Origin: Anthostomella pinea
Lineage: Eukaryota > Ascomycota > Sordariomycetes > Xylariales > Xylariaceae
DNA: 64,000 nt
Direction of reading: 5' to 3'
Assembly: GCA_963556695.1 (NCBI GenBank)
Contig: CAUWAG010000020.1
Location: 5,518,001 to 5,582,000, forward strand
Below the pieces are notes generated by a model. It saw nothing but the letters and a program-made list of their open reading frames with translations, did not search any database and was not told the DNA's origin. Positions 31,446 through 42,741 of the stretch are shown here, piece after piece (position 1 is the first letter of the stretch; every line of letters starts with the position of its first letter). The position numbers were made by a program, and so were the translations under genes.

Positions 31446-33523
31446 ATGGACGATCACGCTAACGGACATCGTCAAAATGACTTCTATGAGACCACGGCTC
31501 GGCATAGTCTCCATGTAGACTCAAACTTCGACGCGGACACTCCGTCGGTATCGCCAATGTCGATTTCGCGAGATATTTCCCCGGCACCCACAAGACGCAT
31601 GAGGGGATACCTGCTATGAGTCGGTAATGAACGACCGAGAAACGTATGCGTCCACACCTCGATTCGAGAATTATCAAAATGCGCCCAGCTCTCAACCCAA
31701 TGTCACCGCCCTTCCAGAGACGACGAGCAAAGGGAGTGGCAGGGCCAAGAACAACTTCATCGATGTCGACTTGAAGAAGCGTCTCCTGACATGGAAGGAC
31801 AAGCAGGTCATGTTCTCAATAATCGTCCTGATCATCGCACCAATCTTGACATTCGGAGCAGTTGCCATGCTCGGCTTCCTCTGGTTTGGAAATCCCGACT
31901 CATCAGGATGGCACTCTATCATCGCCGGCAAAGGTCTATCAAAAGCCATTGCCATCTGCGTCGAAGTCTTTCGACAGGCTTCCAGCTTCCAACTCGGCGT
32001 CGCCGTAGCGATACTCGCATCTTTGGCCCTAATTCCTTCGAGGTCATACTTCCCTCCATGGCTTCGGTCTCGATGATGCGGGCAACAGCCGCCAGCTCGA
32101 CCATCTTCGTCATGCTCTGGCACTACATCTCTAGCTTCTGGTCGGCCAAGTTCCGTCTCTCGAGCGTCTTTGACCTCGTCCTGGTCGTGGCCGTGCTCTG
32201 GACCATCGACCAGCTCATGATGATCATCCTGCTGACCGATGTGAGCTTGCGGCCGGTCCAGGGGTTTCCGGTGGCAGAGCAGGTCGCGTACAACTTCCAC
32301 TACAATATATCCGGCGAGACCAACGTCATGCAAAGCGGAGTTATCTGGCGCGAAGGGACTTGGCATCTCAAGGCGCCGTATTACACTACTTTCGCCGAGT
32401 ACTCCGAACCTCCATACGTGGCTGATGGTGTGAGCGATACAGGCGACGGTCAAGTTATCGGCAGATGTCTTTGATACGTCCAAGCCCTATCAGGATAACT
32501 TTCTCTACAATGAATTCATGCCCTTTTCATGCATTGCTTCTATGCAGGATGACGCCACGAAAGCAGGCGAGTGGAGGCTGTCCTTATGCCAACTGGATGA
32601 GGGCGGCTCTGGTCTCCAGTACAATAGTGGTCTAGTCAGCGAGTTCAAGGACTTGTCAGCTTGGTTCAACCGAACAGAGTCATCCATGAACCCGACCTTT
32701 AACGCCGATACGTCTGCTTACACGTTCGAGGGTCTCCGCCGTGCCATGGGACAGCACAAGTCCCAATCCCACGACGACCGGGGCATCATGAACTTGGCAC
32801 CACAGAAATGGGCCACAGGTCCTGGCGACTGCGTCGCCGGAGACCGAACCTGGTACGGCGCCGAGGGCACGCCCTACGAGGGCTCCTCCGCCAGCATAGT
32901 CGGCCACGAGCCCTTCATGCGCGCCATCGCCGGAAAAGAGGGGAACATAACCGGGCTGCTCCGGTCGTCCTCGCCGTGCGTCACCTCGCTCTTCGGTGAC
33001 ACGCAATGCGTCACCGTTGAGCCCATGCACGTCTCGCTCGTACAAGAGACCCTCCAGACGGGCGGGTCGACGGCATTCGCCCTGCAGACCGCCATCACCC
33101 TGCTTTCCAGTATGGCGTACTACGATCAGATTGGCCAGTTCGACAAGTTGGCGGACGCACAGCAGACCTTCTGGGTCGTCGCGGACGCGCCGGTTGGGCA
33201 CCACGGGTTAGCTGTCGTGGTGGCGAGTATGGTAGCACACGTGCTCGTGACCGTGGTCATCTTGTTCATGTTTCTGCGGCAGACGTCGCTGTCGCGGCTG
33301 GGCGCCTCGTGGAGCACCATGGCGCAGGGCTTGTCTGGAGATGCGAGCGAGTACCTGAATCACGGCCCTGCTGAGTGATAGCCAGGTCGAGAAGAGGATG
33401 AAGACTGATGGAGTAAGGGAGGCTCGGGTTAGGCTGGAGGAGCTGTATGGGAGGGTTCATCTCTTCAGGAGGGTGAAGAATCATGTTAAGGATCACCTGC
33501 ATACGCATTCCAACGCGAGTTAG
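31446..33523 (+). pseudogene. Fungal membrane protein with large extracellular domain, several frameshifts
   Basis: Coding continues for ~2 kb but in four or more frame segments. A hydrophilic N-terminus (ATG at 31446, MDDHANGHRQNDFYE) shifts near 31600. Hydrophobic helices follow at FSIIVLIIAPILTFGAVAML and GVAVAILASLAL. A shift near 32030 leads to SFEVILPSMASVSMMRATAA and a further helix VFDLVLVVAVLWTID. A shift near 32437 leads to SADVFDTSKPYQDNFLYNEF and a soluble region with cysteines. Near the C-terminus is a last helix (LAVVVASMVAHVLVTVVILF). A final shift near 33370 opens LSDSQVEKRMKTDGVREARV, ending at a TAG at 33521. The TM pairs flanking an extracellular domain resemble DUF3176-like fungal proteins, but I am not sure of the family. 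No introns explain the shifts. Confidence 0.65.
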
Positions 33524-35180
33524 ATACGTGTAGTATCAGATCCAAATACAGGGTACCGATGATCGGCATACATATTCACGACTTAATACTTCGAGGTAGT
33601 TCTCCCTGTTCACCCGTACCAAGTGAGACAACGGACTACATGAAGGGATCATTTGCGATGGGTGAATCTAGCGGAAGATATCCTGATGCTTGTGTGCCAG
33701 CATTGTCCTGTCCTAAGAAATGAGCATCCCACCGCGCTCGACAGCCAAGCCAAGTCGTATAGGGAATCGAGGCTCCCGTGCTTAATTAGAAGGCAGTTTG
33801 GTAATCCATAATGCTGTGTTCTTTTCTTCCGGCAGGGGGTTGCCGTCTGAGCCCGATGCACTGTGTGTCTGCCGCGGTAATTATGCTCACACGGAAAAGA
33901 TGCAAGATCCAACTCATGAAGGTGGTTCCCGTCAATCTGGTCGTAGTAAGCAAAGTGCTGGTCGTAAATCAGGGTATTCAGATGCTGCTAGGTACGTTCC
34001 TGAGGACTGAGGCTATTAATGCTGATATTCGAGTAGTGGGCTTGACGGGTTCGGTTTAAACTGCCACACGGTTATGGCGACCTCCGCCAACGTGCAAGTA
34101 TGGGTCTGACTGTCCACCCCGGCAATTCGGGCGTGGTCTTCGGGTGCATTGCCCTCATCATGCATACTCTCATGCTTAGTCTCTATGATCTAGGTTCGGT
34201 CTTTCAGACTGACCGTCTCGAAATCATGCCTCTAAGCGCACAAATCCCATATCCCGCCTTGTCCATTAGTGTGTGCTTTTCCCAGTGTTTGAGGAGTTGG
34301 ATACAGGAGAATAACGTGTCACGAGTGTGCAGATAGAACCGTGAAGCGGCAAATCGGCAGCCCCCGAAACGGCTACAACGACTTAGCCATAGTCCGCTAC
34401 GCCGTCAAAGTCGTAGATGGAGGTGCCAACGGAATCGTGAACAGGCGGACCTGCGAGATGGCGAGCTGGAGTAAAGAAAGTTGATGGAAAGGTGAGGTTT
34501 TACCTTGGGGTGTTCATAAATTAGAGCGTGAGTTGCGAAGAACGCTTAGATGGCACGCAAATAGCTAGTTCCAAAATCCCAGAAACATTGTGTACGAACA
34601 GTATTAAGTCGGGAAGACGACGAGGTAAGATTGGGTTATATGTGACTGTCAAGATTCAAGCCAGCAATTCCTCTAACAATTAATCAGATCCGGCAAGTAG
34701 ACTAACATTTGTAAAACATGCGCCTGTAATGAAATGAGTTGATTGCTATCAGTGATCGAAACCCCAGAGAAGAGCGTCTTCTCCCCCTTTCCTAATTGGA
34801 AGCCAGGGAAAATCCCATCAGCTGGGTACATATAAAACAAGAACTCCCCCCCTTCTTCGGGTCGAGCTCCCACATGCAGGCCATGTCCCATTGATGCTGC
34901 GCAGTATGTTGTCACGAAATGTTATCGAGCTGTGTCGATGAAATGTGGACTACTCGATCGAACAGTCATAGAGGGCGGCGGCGGGGTTAGATGTAGAGAA
35001 GGAATTCCATTCAGCCGCCGGATTTCTACCGAGCAGCAATCTCTACGTGGTCGAGGAGGGTGGGAAGCGGGGACAAACCACCGCGACCCCAGAGTCCAAC
35101 GACACTATATGTTGACTAATAGCCCATGAAAGAAAAACCCTGCACCAACACCACGAGCCAGGCAGAACGACACCGGCAAA
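33524..35180. other. Gene-poor stretch
   Basis: No supported gene. Small frames around 33800-34060 share no motif with known proteins. Confidence 0.45.
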
Positions 35181-35246
35181 GTATCAGAGGGATTCGAACC
35201 CTTAACCTCAGAGTATGTCCTTCGCTCTAGTTGAGCCATGACTACC
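35181..35246 (-). tRNA. tRNA-derived sequence, probably a pseudogene
   Basis: On the minus strand a good B box / T-loop (GGGTTCGAATCCC) and an A-box-like TGGCTCAACTAGAGC with a D-arm (GCTC/GAGC) are at tRNA spacing. The acceptor stem pairs only in part, and the anticodon stem does not pair convincingly, so the isotype cannot be read. It is ~66 nt, short for a full tRNA. Confidence 0.4.
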
Positions 35247-35254
35247 AAAGACAC

Positions 35255-35830
35255 CTAGCGGCACGGATCTTCACCGTACCACGCAATCATTTGCCCTGCA
35301 AGCTCTTTCGTGATTGCCTTGAATGCCAGTTCTGCCTGGGCGCGGTAGCTTGTAAATCTCCACTCTACCTCGTTTCCGTAGGGTCCTGGTGTAAGGATAA
35401 AGGCGCCTGTGTCGTAGTAGATACCCTTTACCACCTGGAGGTAGTGGGCCAGGTAGTTTTGGTTAACGAACTGGGGTTTGCCAGAGATTCGGAGGACTCT
35501 CGACAAGGGACTCATGCTGCCTCCGCCGCCGTCGGATTTGTTCGTGTTCCAACGTACGCATGGGACTGCTCCTCGGACCATGAACTGACCTTTAGCGGTC
35601 CGCAACAGCAACGTCTGGGCCTCTTCGTGGGTGAAGAAGGCGATTGTGGCGGCACAACCTGCATGGTGTGCCACCGGGTGGGTGATGTGCGTCGAAAACA
35701 CCTTTCCGGTGTCGGTTATTGCGGCGAGCAACTCTTGGTAGGTGCAATCGGCGGGCAAATCCGTAAGCCATAAAGCCATGTTCTGTTCTTCAGACAGAAT
35801 TTGCATCCGCGCCCGATGCGACGTGTACAT
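35255..35830 (-). CDS. RRM-type RNA-binding protein (C-terminal exon)
   Basis: The open frame encodes up to 191 residues. An RNA-recognition motif spans about residues 18-100: ALWLTDLP serves as RNP2 and GCAATIAFFTHEEAQ as the RNP1 region, followed by GAVPCVRWNTNKS. The second half (FVNQNYLAHYLQVVKGIYYD then EVEWRFTSYRAQAELAFKAI) is conserved-looking but unassigned. The ATG at 35830 may not be the true start, because the frame is open upstream and a family-like segment lies in neighbouring frames. It probably acts in RNA processing, which is inference from the RRM alone. Confidence 0.62.
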   Translation of the reverse strand: MYTSHRARMQILSEEQNMALWLTDLPADCTYQELLAAITDTGKVFSTHITHPVAHHAGCAATIAFFTHEEAQTLLLRTAKGQFMVRGAVPCVRWNTNKSDGGGGSMSPLSRVLRISGKPQFVNQNYLAHYLQVVKGIYYDTGAFILTPGPYGNEVEWRFTSYRAQAELAFKAITKELAGQMIAWYGEDPCR

Positions 35831-35837
35831 TCCGCCG

Positions 35838-36374
35838 TAGTTACGCGCGCGCGCTGACGCCGCTGGTCTGGCTCCCGAAGGTGGACAGCATTGGACTGTT
35901 CGTTCGTCCAGAGATTCTCCTGCTTCTTCTATTCCTGCAACCGCAACGTTGCCTTGTACTCAGCCAGTCGCGAACCCCAAGAAGGGGAAGCCGACCACAC
36001 GCTTCTTCGAGTAAATAAGTCTGTATTGTCTATTATACGTTCGTTGGTAGCACCAACAGCTTTGAGAAAGATTGGTTTTTTACTTGCTGAAGTCGACACT
36101 GTAGGCCCGACTTACCTGAGGCGACGTCTGGCTGGGCAAGAGCAGCAAGCGTGAGAAAGGGAGACGGAGGAATATGATCTCTGACTGCTTGAATAGCAGC
36201 TCCAGTGACGTGGTCCGGGCCAGGGAACCTAGCAATGGCCGTAGCCCGACTTCCAGAAGGTTGGCGCTGGCCAGGCAGGAGAGGCTCAATGGTGACCCAC
36301 GCGCGAAGCCTATTCTGCAGTGTGCCGATCTCAAAGGGCTGGAACGCGAGATCTTCGATTTTGGCAATAGGCAC
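35838..36374 (-). pseudogene. Damaged 5' part of the RRM gene (probable upstream exons)
   Basis: An upstream exon-like stretch (about 36116-36374, minus) contains GRVPIAKIEDLAFQPFEIGT and ends at a strong GTAAGT donor. The acceptor ATACAG near 36021 would lead to SWGSRLAEYKATLRLQE, after which a TAG (35929-35931) interrupts a frame that continues KKQENLWTNEQSNAV. A further shift in the GC-repeat near 35850 is needed to join the RRM frame. A CAG to TAG change would explain the stop. Model uncertain. Confidence 0.35.
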
Positions 36375-38267
36375 TCTGCCGATGCCTCGATGGCGAAGAT
36401 GCCACGCCCAGTCGGGACATCATCGCTGTGCAAGGGACTGTAGGAGTGTTTCAGTCTTTCGGTTCTCATGTGGCTTTCATTGTTCGACGTGGTGGAACGG
36501 TTTTGGACGGTAGACCTTGCAGGCTCGAGGTTATAAAAGGACTGGGTAGTGCCACGGAGTATCGCTTAGCCATCAGTCTTCCTAGACATATCTCTATAAC
36601 ACATATACTATCGTGTGTAACTTCCGTTGGATTAGTCCTCGAATCTGCATACCAGGCATGTGCACTCATTGAACTCCTTTAATTAGTACCACATTGGTGG
36701 GGGCTTGGAGCTTGCAGATGGTGCAGGCCACTTCGCCATCTTCTGTGATTATGACTCGTGAGCTTCCAGCTTGCTCCAGTGTCAAGTCCAATGGTAACTC
36801 AATTACATGTGAGAGGCCAGTCTCATTGATCATTGGTCTTGTGTATTGCGACGGAGGCAAGCAAGCTTCCGATGCTGGATCGGCGGTAACGCGTGTGGAC
36901 CCTCAATGATGCAAAGTACCTATTAAAGGAGGTAGGTAACCGGTGCAATTTCCATCGTGCTGAACAGCTACAGGAGCACAAGGATGTTCTGTATTCGTAC
37001 TTGGCTCGCTTATTGGTTGTACCTGTCGTCCACCACAGGCAAACAACTCTTAAATCATAGTGCTGTCGTTTCGGGCGCGCATTGCGAACCCTGGGCTGTG
37101 ATTGCGATGGTCGCTCGCGTACGGCGTACAGGTGTCGATCGGGTTCGGGAGCACACCATCGTCATGTTCACTCGACACCGCATGTACACTCACACCCACA
37201 GCACTTATTGTCCGAGGCTTCTCTGATACATAAGGTAGGTACCGAGGAGGTGGAAGATTGATAGAAGTTAAGAGTCCGGTATGCCAGATAGGTCCGACGA
37301 TATTCAAATAAGTCGGGAACGCAACCGGCTAGAGCCCCACACACTCACGTCTGCGGATACCGATGGCGATTCACCGACCCCCGCATCCGCCTTTTAGTGT
37401 CTTGAACAGGGGTGCTTATCAGTCACTGTGGCTTACACGGTGTGGCGTAGTCACATTACACATATCAGCGTCCGACATAGCCTAGATTACTACCGTAGGT
37501 TAGTTGAACCATGCTCATCACAAACACCAAACCTCTCTTTTCGAATCAGTGGCTCTCCTGGGCAGGCCGACTTCATAGAAGTCAGTCGTGACGCGATACA
37601 CAGATGTGTCACCAGAGCCAAGCGGACGCATACAGTATGATGACCAAGTCGATGCAGGTGTCCAGACTCCAGGATGCAGTCAGTATCCCTGACCTCCAGG
37701 GAGGAGCGACGAATGAAGTGACCTAAATCCGCTTGGAGAGCTGACGACTCACGAGCAACCTCGCCGCCTCGCCGCCTCGCCGCCTCTTTTGGCTCTTCCA
37801 AGCGCAGCAAGCGCCATTTATGCAGTTATGTACGCAAGGATGGCCATGATGCAATGCGTAACCAACCTCTCTCAGCCTCTCTGCCTCTTCACCGTCCGAT
37901 AGATCGACATGCCACAGTACCACACCTGCACACCTCCCCAGAGGTTCACAGAGAGCCGAGAGCATGGAAAGGAAGGAAGAAAATGTTAGTCCCACCAGTT
38001 CCGACGTCGCAGAGGCCGCTTCCCCGCAATCATGAGGAAAGCTCGCATATCGGTGCGACTCAGATACCGTCGCTGCCCCCGTCCGTCGCACCCAGTGGTA
38101 AATCGGTATGATTCCTTTCCTGTCAGCCTGTCCAGACGTGTTCCGCCCGTGAATAGCAGACACGCAAGTGATCAACCGCGTGCCTACCTATATAACTGGT
38201 CCAACCAAGAAGCTGGTAATCCCCTCCGCCGCTGTGTGGTGTTCTCGTGTGTGTACTGCACTGCTGC
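36375..38267. other. Gene-poor stretch
   Basis: A minus-strand frame at 36666-36900 (ELPLDLTLEQAGSSRVII then EDGEVACTICKLQ) looks like a coding relic without known homologue. A 7-bp (cctcgcc/gcctcgcc) mini-repeat lies near 37757-37785. Promoter of the transporter gene at the right end. Confidence 0.4.
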
Positions 38268-40172
38268 ATGATGCCTCAAGAGATAGCGGACGCCTCAGCT
38301 GCCTTCCCTACCAGACAGCTCACCATACTGGGTAGGTGCACATGAATCCCACCACCACACCAAGTCATCCTCTGCGGTGTGAGCGAAGCCCAGTTGACGC
38401 GTCCCCAAACAGCAATATGTCGCTTCTCGGAGCCCATCGCCTTCAACTCCATCCTGGCGTACACGTACGTGATGGTGCAGGACCTGCACGGCGGTGACGA
38501 CACCGACGCCGCCTTCTACGCCGGCCTGCTGGTGTCGGCCTACGCCGTCGCCGAGGCTCTGACCGCCATGGGCTGGGGCGCGCTTTCCGACCGCTACGGA
38601 CGCAAGCCCGTCGTCTTGATCGGGCTCGGCGGCGTGGCTATCTCGAGTCTCATCTTCGGGCTGGCGCAGCAGTACTGGGTGGCGCTGCTGGCGCGGTTTA
38701 TCGGCGGCGCGCTGAACGGGAATGTGGCCGTGAGTCTGTTCCTGTCTGCCCTTTTTGAGGGCAACTTGGTGTAATGAGAGATGTGGACGGGATGCGGCTT
38801 CAAGTACTTGTATTCGATCGGCGGAAGAAGAGTAGGCTGACATTAAAGACAGGTCATGCAAACGATGGTAGCTGAGATGGTCAAGAATCCCAAGCATGAG
38901 CGTAAGTCTCACTACCCTTAATATTGGCGGCTCATATCATTTTACTAACTACCCGGATCTTTAGCCAAAGCATACGCCACGCAGCCGTTCGTGTGGACAC
39001 TCGGAGGCATCCTGGGCTCCGCCATGGGCGGCTTTTTAGCACAACCAGCCACCTTCTACCCGGACGTCTTCCCCGAGGATGGCCTGTTCGGGCGCTACCC
39101 CTACCTGCTTCCGAACCTCGTCGCGGTCGTCACCATCGTACTGGCCATCATCCAAGGCATCTTCTTCCTGGAAGAGACGAACCCGGTCCTGATCAAGGCC
39201 GCCGGCTTCGAGGACAGTTCCGCATTCGCAGTCATCGACGACACCGACGACGAAGCCACCGACGAAACCACGACGCTCCGGCGCGCGGCGCGACCGTCGC
39301 GCGACGGCGAGAGGCGCCCGATGTTCGTCGAGCAGAGCTTGCCGGGCCCCGTGGAGCAGAACTTCGACCTGCGGCGCTCGTCCTTTGGCACCATTCACTC
39401 GATCAACCTGCCGGCCGACGCGCAGAAGCGACCCAAGATGCCGTCACGGGCGCCGAGCTACGGTGGGCGCGCGTTCAACTTCACCATCATCATGTTAACG
39501 GTAGCCTTGATCCTGGTATCGTACCACCAGATGGCGTTCAATACTTTGCTACCTACGCATCTCCTCGACAAGCCAGCCGTGCGCGTGGACGGCAAGGTGG
39601 ACCTGCGCGGCGGGCTGGGCTACACGGTGCACGATGTGGGCGTGTACCTAGCCGTGAACGGCGTGCTTGGCCTGTTCATCCAGGCCTTCGTGTTCCCCGT
39701 CTTCGTCGACCGCGTCGGCGTGTGGAAGTCGTTTGTGTGGATGATCATCCTGTACCCGCTCTGCTACGTGCTGATGCCGTTCCTGTCGGCCATGCCGCCG
39801 CACTGGCAGTCGCCCGGCATCTACATCTCGCTGGTGCTGCAGAGCCTGCTCGGCATCATCGTCATCCCCTGCGCGCTCATCCTGCTCAAGGACGCCACGC
39901 CCCACCCGCTCGTGCTGGGCAAGGTCAACGGGCTGGCCATGAGCGGGTGCTGTCTCGCGCGCACGCTGTCGCCCCCCATCGTCGGCATCATCTACGCGGC
40001 GGGCGGGTCGGCCGCGGCCTGGTTCAGCTGCGCCGGCGTCGCTGTCTTGGGCGTCGTGCAGCTGTTCTGGGTCCCTAGGAAGCACCTGCATGATGTTGTG
40101 ATGGACAGCTCGGTTCTGGTCAAGACTGCTAGTCACACTAATGGTACGGGTGAACACGGCGTGGAGGCTTGA
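38268..40172 (+). CDS. MFS transporter (12-TM, MFS_1)
   Basis: Major facilitator superfamily secondary transporter of the plasma or vacuole membrane, resembling ZINC-INDUCED FACILITATOR-like / YCR023C-type proteins. Exons: 38268-38331, 38413-38729, 38853-38901 and 38965-40172; 1638 nt, 545 residues. Introns have GTAGGT, GTGAGT and GTAAGT donors, and a CTAAC branch in the last. The MFS motif A is GALSDRYGRKPVVLIG between TM2 and TM3; LARFIGGALNGN and FVWTLGGILGSAMGGFLAQP follow. A long cytosolic loop between TM6 and TM7 is acidic and Arg rich (DDTDDEATDETT). Two start ATGs are adjacent at 38268 and 38271. Substrate unknown; efflux of metal ions or drugs is typical. A large shifted frame across exon 4 is a shadow. 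Confidence 0.9.
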
Positions 40173-40593
40173 GACAGCCGGCCGGACAGCTCTGGTTTTA
40201 CGGGAATTCGGGTTACGACAGCTAACGGATTCCGGGACTGCTATTCCTGTGTGCCTGGCCTATGCTTTCACTGTGTTTGGGAAGTCGTCGCAACTTGGGA
40301 TGTGATTTGAACGCGTCCACTCGCGACGTCTGGGATATGATAAATGATGCTTACTACACTTGTTTGGAGCCTACCTAATAGGAAGGCGTTTAGATGGAGT
40401 TCATGTAGTTTTCTACGAATGCTTAATGACCTGAACTGATGGGTACAGAAATTTCCTGCCTCAATGGTTTGGGTCATTCATCATGATGCGCGAGATCGAG
40501 ATTAGAAGTAGTTTTAACGGGTAGCTCATTCACTGTGGTCACCATGAAGAATGAACTCGTGACAAGATTCCTTTATATTGAAAATAGCCTCTA
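40173..40593. other. Convergent 3' flanks
   Basis: Between the stops of the transporter and ESF1. Terminators only are expected; no gene seen. Confidence 0.5.
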
Positions 40594-42741
40594 CTACGCC
40601 TTCGAACGAGCTTTCCTCCTCACCGACTCGACAAGGCTGGTCAGGTCGTCGTTAGGCTTGGTCTTCTGCTTCTTGGCTTTACCACCGTCCCGACTTGGTT
40701 CGACAGCATCCTCCGGATCGTTCTTCCTTTTCTTCCGTCCTTCTTCCAACAGTACCTTCATACCCGGCGTGGCCTTGTATTTCGGGTTCGACGGATCAAT
40801 GGCAAACTCGTGGCTCTCGAAGACTGCCTTGAAGCGGTTGTCGTCAACGTCCATCGCGAAGCCCTCCTGCAGGCCGCCATGATCCTGGACGACGTCTTTC
40901 TTGCCCTTCTTCTTGTACTTCTTGGACTTCTTCTTCTCGGCCCGGGAGATCTCGTTCATGTCGAAATGGTCCAGGTGCTCGACAGCACCATCTTCGGAGT
41001 CGTCGGCCATGATCTTCTCGAGGTGGGCCTTCTCGGCGGCCTTTTCGGCGGCTTCGGCGTTCTTTGCGTCCCTTCTCTTACGACGTTCCTCTTTTCTTTC
41101 AGACGTCTTGGAGGGCTTGGCCGCCTCCTCTGTCGTGAAGAAGGGATCGTCGAAGCCGAGGTCGTCTTCCCCAGCTTCAGCAGGTTCATCACCGGGGACT
41201 TCATCCGAGACACCGCCCCGCTTCGCCACTGCGATCTCCTTCTTTCGCTCCTTTCGTTCGCGCTCTTTGCGCTTATATTTCTCAATAGTTGTCTCCTCCG
41301 TCTCTGGTTCCTTCTTCTTCTTCTTGTCACTATCGTCCATCAGCGCAGCCGAGAACGTTATTAGCATGTCCCCAACGGGACCAGCTTTTTCGGATGTCTT
41401 CTTGACTGGTGCAGAGCCTAGTCCAAGAGCTTCACGGAGCTTTTGGGCCTTCAGCTCCTTCTTCGTCAATTTTGGCTGGTCATCAGCGACATCGGCCTCC
41501 TCGCCCTCGTCCTCTTCAGGGCCGATGTCATCCTCGCTATCGCTAGCAAGGTAAGCGCGCATGTCATTCTCCTCTAGCTGTTGCCGACTGCCAGTAAAAG
41601 CTCGCTGGATGTTCTCCCGCCGTGCAACTTCGTCAGGGTGCATATCCCACGTGAGCTTCACTTTGGAATGTTGTAGCGCATCAGTGACAAACTCGGTTGG
41701 TTTGTAGTCCGCCGATAGCGAGTCGCATTCGTCTCTCGGTTCATCATCGAATGTGACATTATCGGGGACAAATCGTAGGTCGATAAAGTTGGAAGATGTT
41801 TGGTATTCGGTGCCGTCAGTCGACTGGTAGACCTTCGCAGCTGTAGCAGTATCAGAACAGACCATTACCGCGTAATAGTACCGCAAGCGATCCAGCTGAT
41901 AGGAGCGCAGAGCGTCACTGTCGAAGTCTTGGTCGTCCCCTTCTTGTAGCAGATCCTTCTTTATTTGCTCATCCTCGTCCTCGTCCTCGTCATCCTCGTC
42001 TTCGTCTTCGACGCCACTATCATCCTCGGAATCGGGCTCAGACTCTTCGGCATCATCTTTTGCGCTCTTCTTGAAAATCTCTCTCGGGGGACCCTCCAGT
42101 TCTTCTCGCTGCATCCGCTCCTTGCCAAATTCGCTAGGGTAGACGGATACCCGTTCGATGCGTCCACCTTTAGGGACGAAACTGGAGAAGAGGGCCATTA
42201 AGTCTGCCGACTTGATATGGTCCCAATCCAAGTTAACAATGGCTATCCGCTTCGTGACTTCTCCCGTTTCGACGTTGGCTTCCTCATCGCGCAATTTCTG
42301 CATGCTTCCAGATGCAGCCACTTCTGGGCCTCCACCCTCGTCGCCGTCGCCATCTTCCTCGTCCGAGTCGGATTCTGATTCGGAAGAAGAAAAGCCTCCG
42401 CCACGGGCTGGATCGTGTCTAGTATCGGCGTTTTCGAGTTCCTGTTGGACCACGTCGTCATCCTCGACTTCTGCACCCTCGTCGTCTTCTGGTTCGTAAA
42501 TGTTCTGCAGGGCCTTTCGCTTGTTGTCGGATTTCAGCTTGCGGCCGTACTTGTCAACTTTTGCGCTCGCGATGAAGTCTTTGTCTTTCAGCATGTGGGC
42601 GAAGCGCTTGTCGATCTTGGTCTTGCTTCGACCCTTGGAGGGCAGTCGAAATCGCGGGTTCGTCTCGAAGCTGGCAAAGCGCGGGTCGCTCGCCGCAGCG
42701 GCAGACGGCCCATCCTGCTTCGTGGCCTGTTTTTTAGGCAT
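40594..42741 (-). CDS. ESF1: ESF1, pre-rRNA processing factor
   Basis: Nucleolar protein needed for 18S rRNA maturation in the small-subunit processome. Intronless, 715 residues, as usual for fungi. The N-terminus has DPRFASFETNPRFRLPSKGR and DKRFAHMLKDKDF; acidic tracts follow at about residues 90-150 and 225-270. The ESF1 RRM-like segment contains RIAIVNLDWDHIKSADLMALF and LRYYYAVMVCSDTATA. The C-terminal NUC153 region is FKAVFESHEFAIDPSNPKY at about residues 633-652, followed by a basic nuclear tail. Shared promoter space with phospholipase D (817 nt between starts) suggests a divergent pair. Confidence 0.96.
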   Translation of the reverse strand: MPKKQATKQDGPSAAAASDPRFASFETNPRFRLPSKGRSKTKIDKRFAHMLKDKDFIASAKVDKYGRKLKSDNKRKALQNIYEPEDDEGAEVEDDDVVQQELENADTRHDPARGGGFSSSESESDSDEEDGDGDEGGGPEVAASGSMQKLRDEEANVETGEVTKRIAIVNLDWDHIKSADLMALFSSFVPKGGRIERVSVYPSEFGKERMQREELEGPPREIFKKSAKDDAEESEPDSEDDSGVEDEDEDDEDEDEDEQIKKDLLQEGDDQDFDSDALRSYQLDRLRYYYAVMVCSDTATAAKVYQSTDGTEYQTSSNFIDLRFVPDNVTFDDEPRDECDSLSADYKPTEFVTDALQHSKVKLTWDMHPDEVARRENIQRAFTGSRQQLEENDMRAYLASDSEDDIGPEEDEGEEADVADDQPKLTKKELKAQKLREALGLGSAPVKKTSEKAGPVGDMLITFSAALMDDSDKKKKKEPETEETTIEKYKRKERERKERKKEIAVAKRGGVSDEVPGDEPAEAGEDDLGFDDPFFTTEEAAKPSKTSERKEERRKRRDAKNAEAAEKAAEKAHLEKIMADDSEDGAVEHLDHFDMNEISRAEKKKSKKYKKKGKKDVVQDHGGLQEGFAMDVDDNRFKAVFESHEFAIDPSNPKYKATPGMKVLLEEGRKKRKNDPEDAVEPSRDGGKAKKQKTKPNDDLTSLVESVRRKARSKA

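Noticed and set aside
38924..40078. A 384-codon frame overlapping the MFS transporter
   Set aside because: Arg/Pro-rich translation in a GC-rich gene; the other frame has MFS motif and TM helices.
40810..41554. Plus-strand frames antisense to ESF1
   Set aside because: Leu/Ser-rich shadows of the acidic/lysine-rich ESF1 codons.
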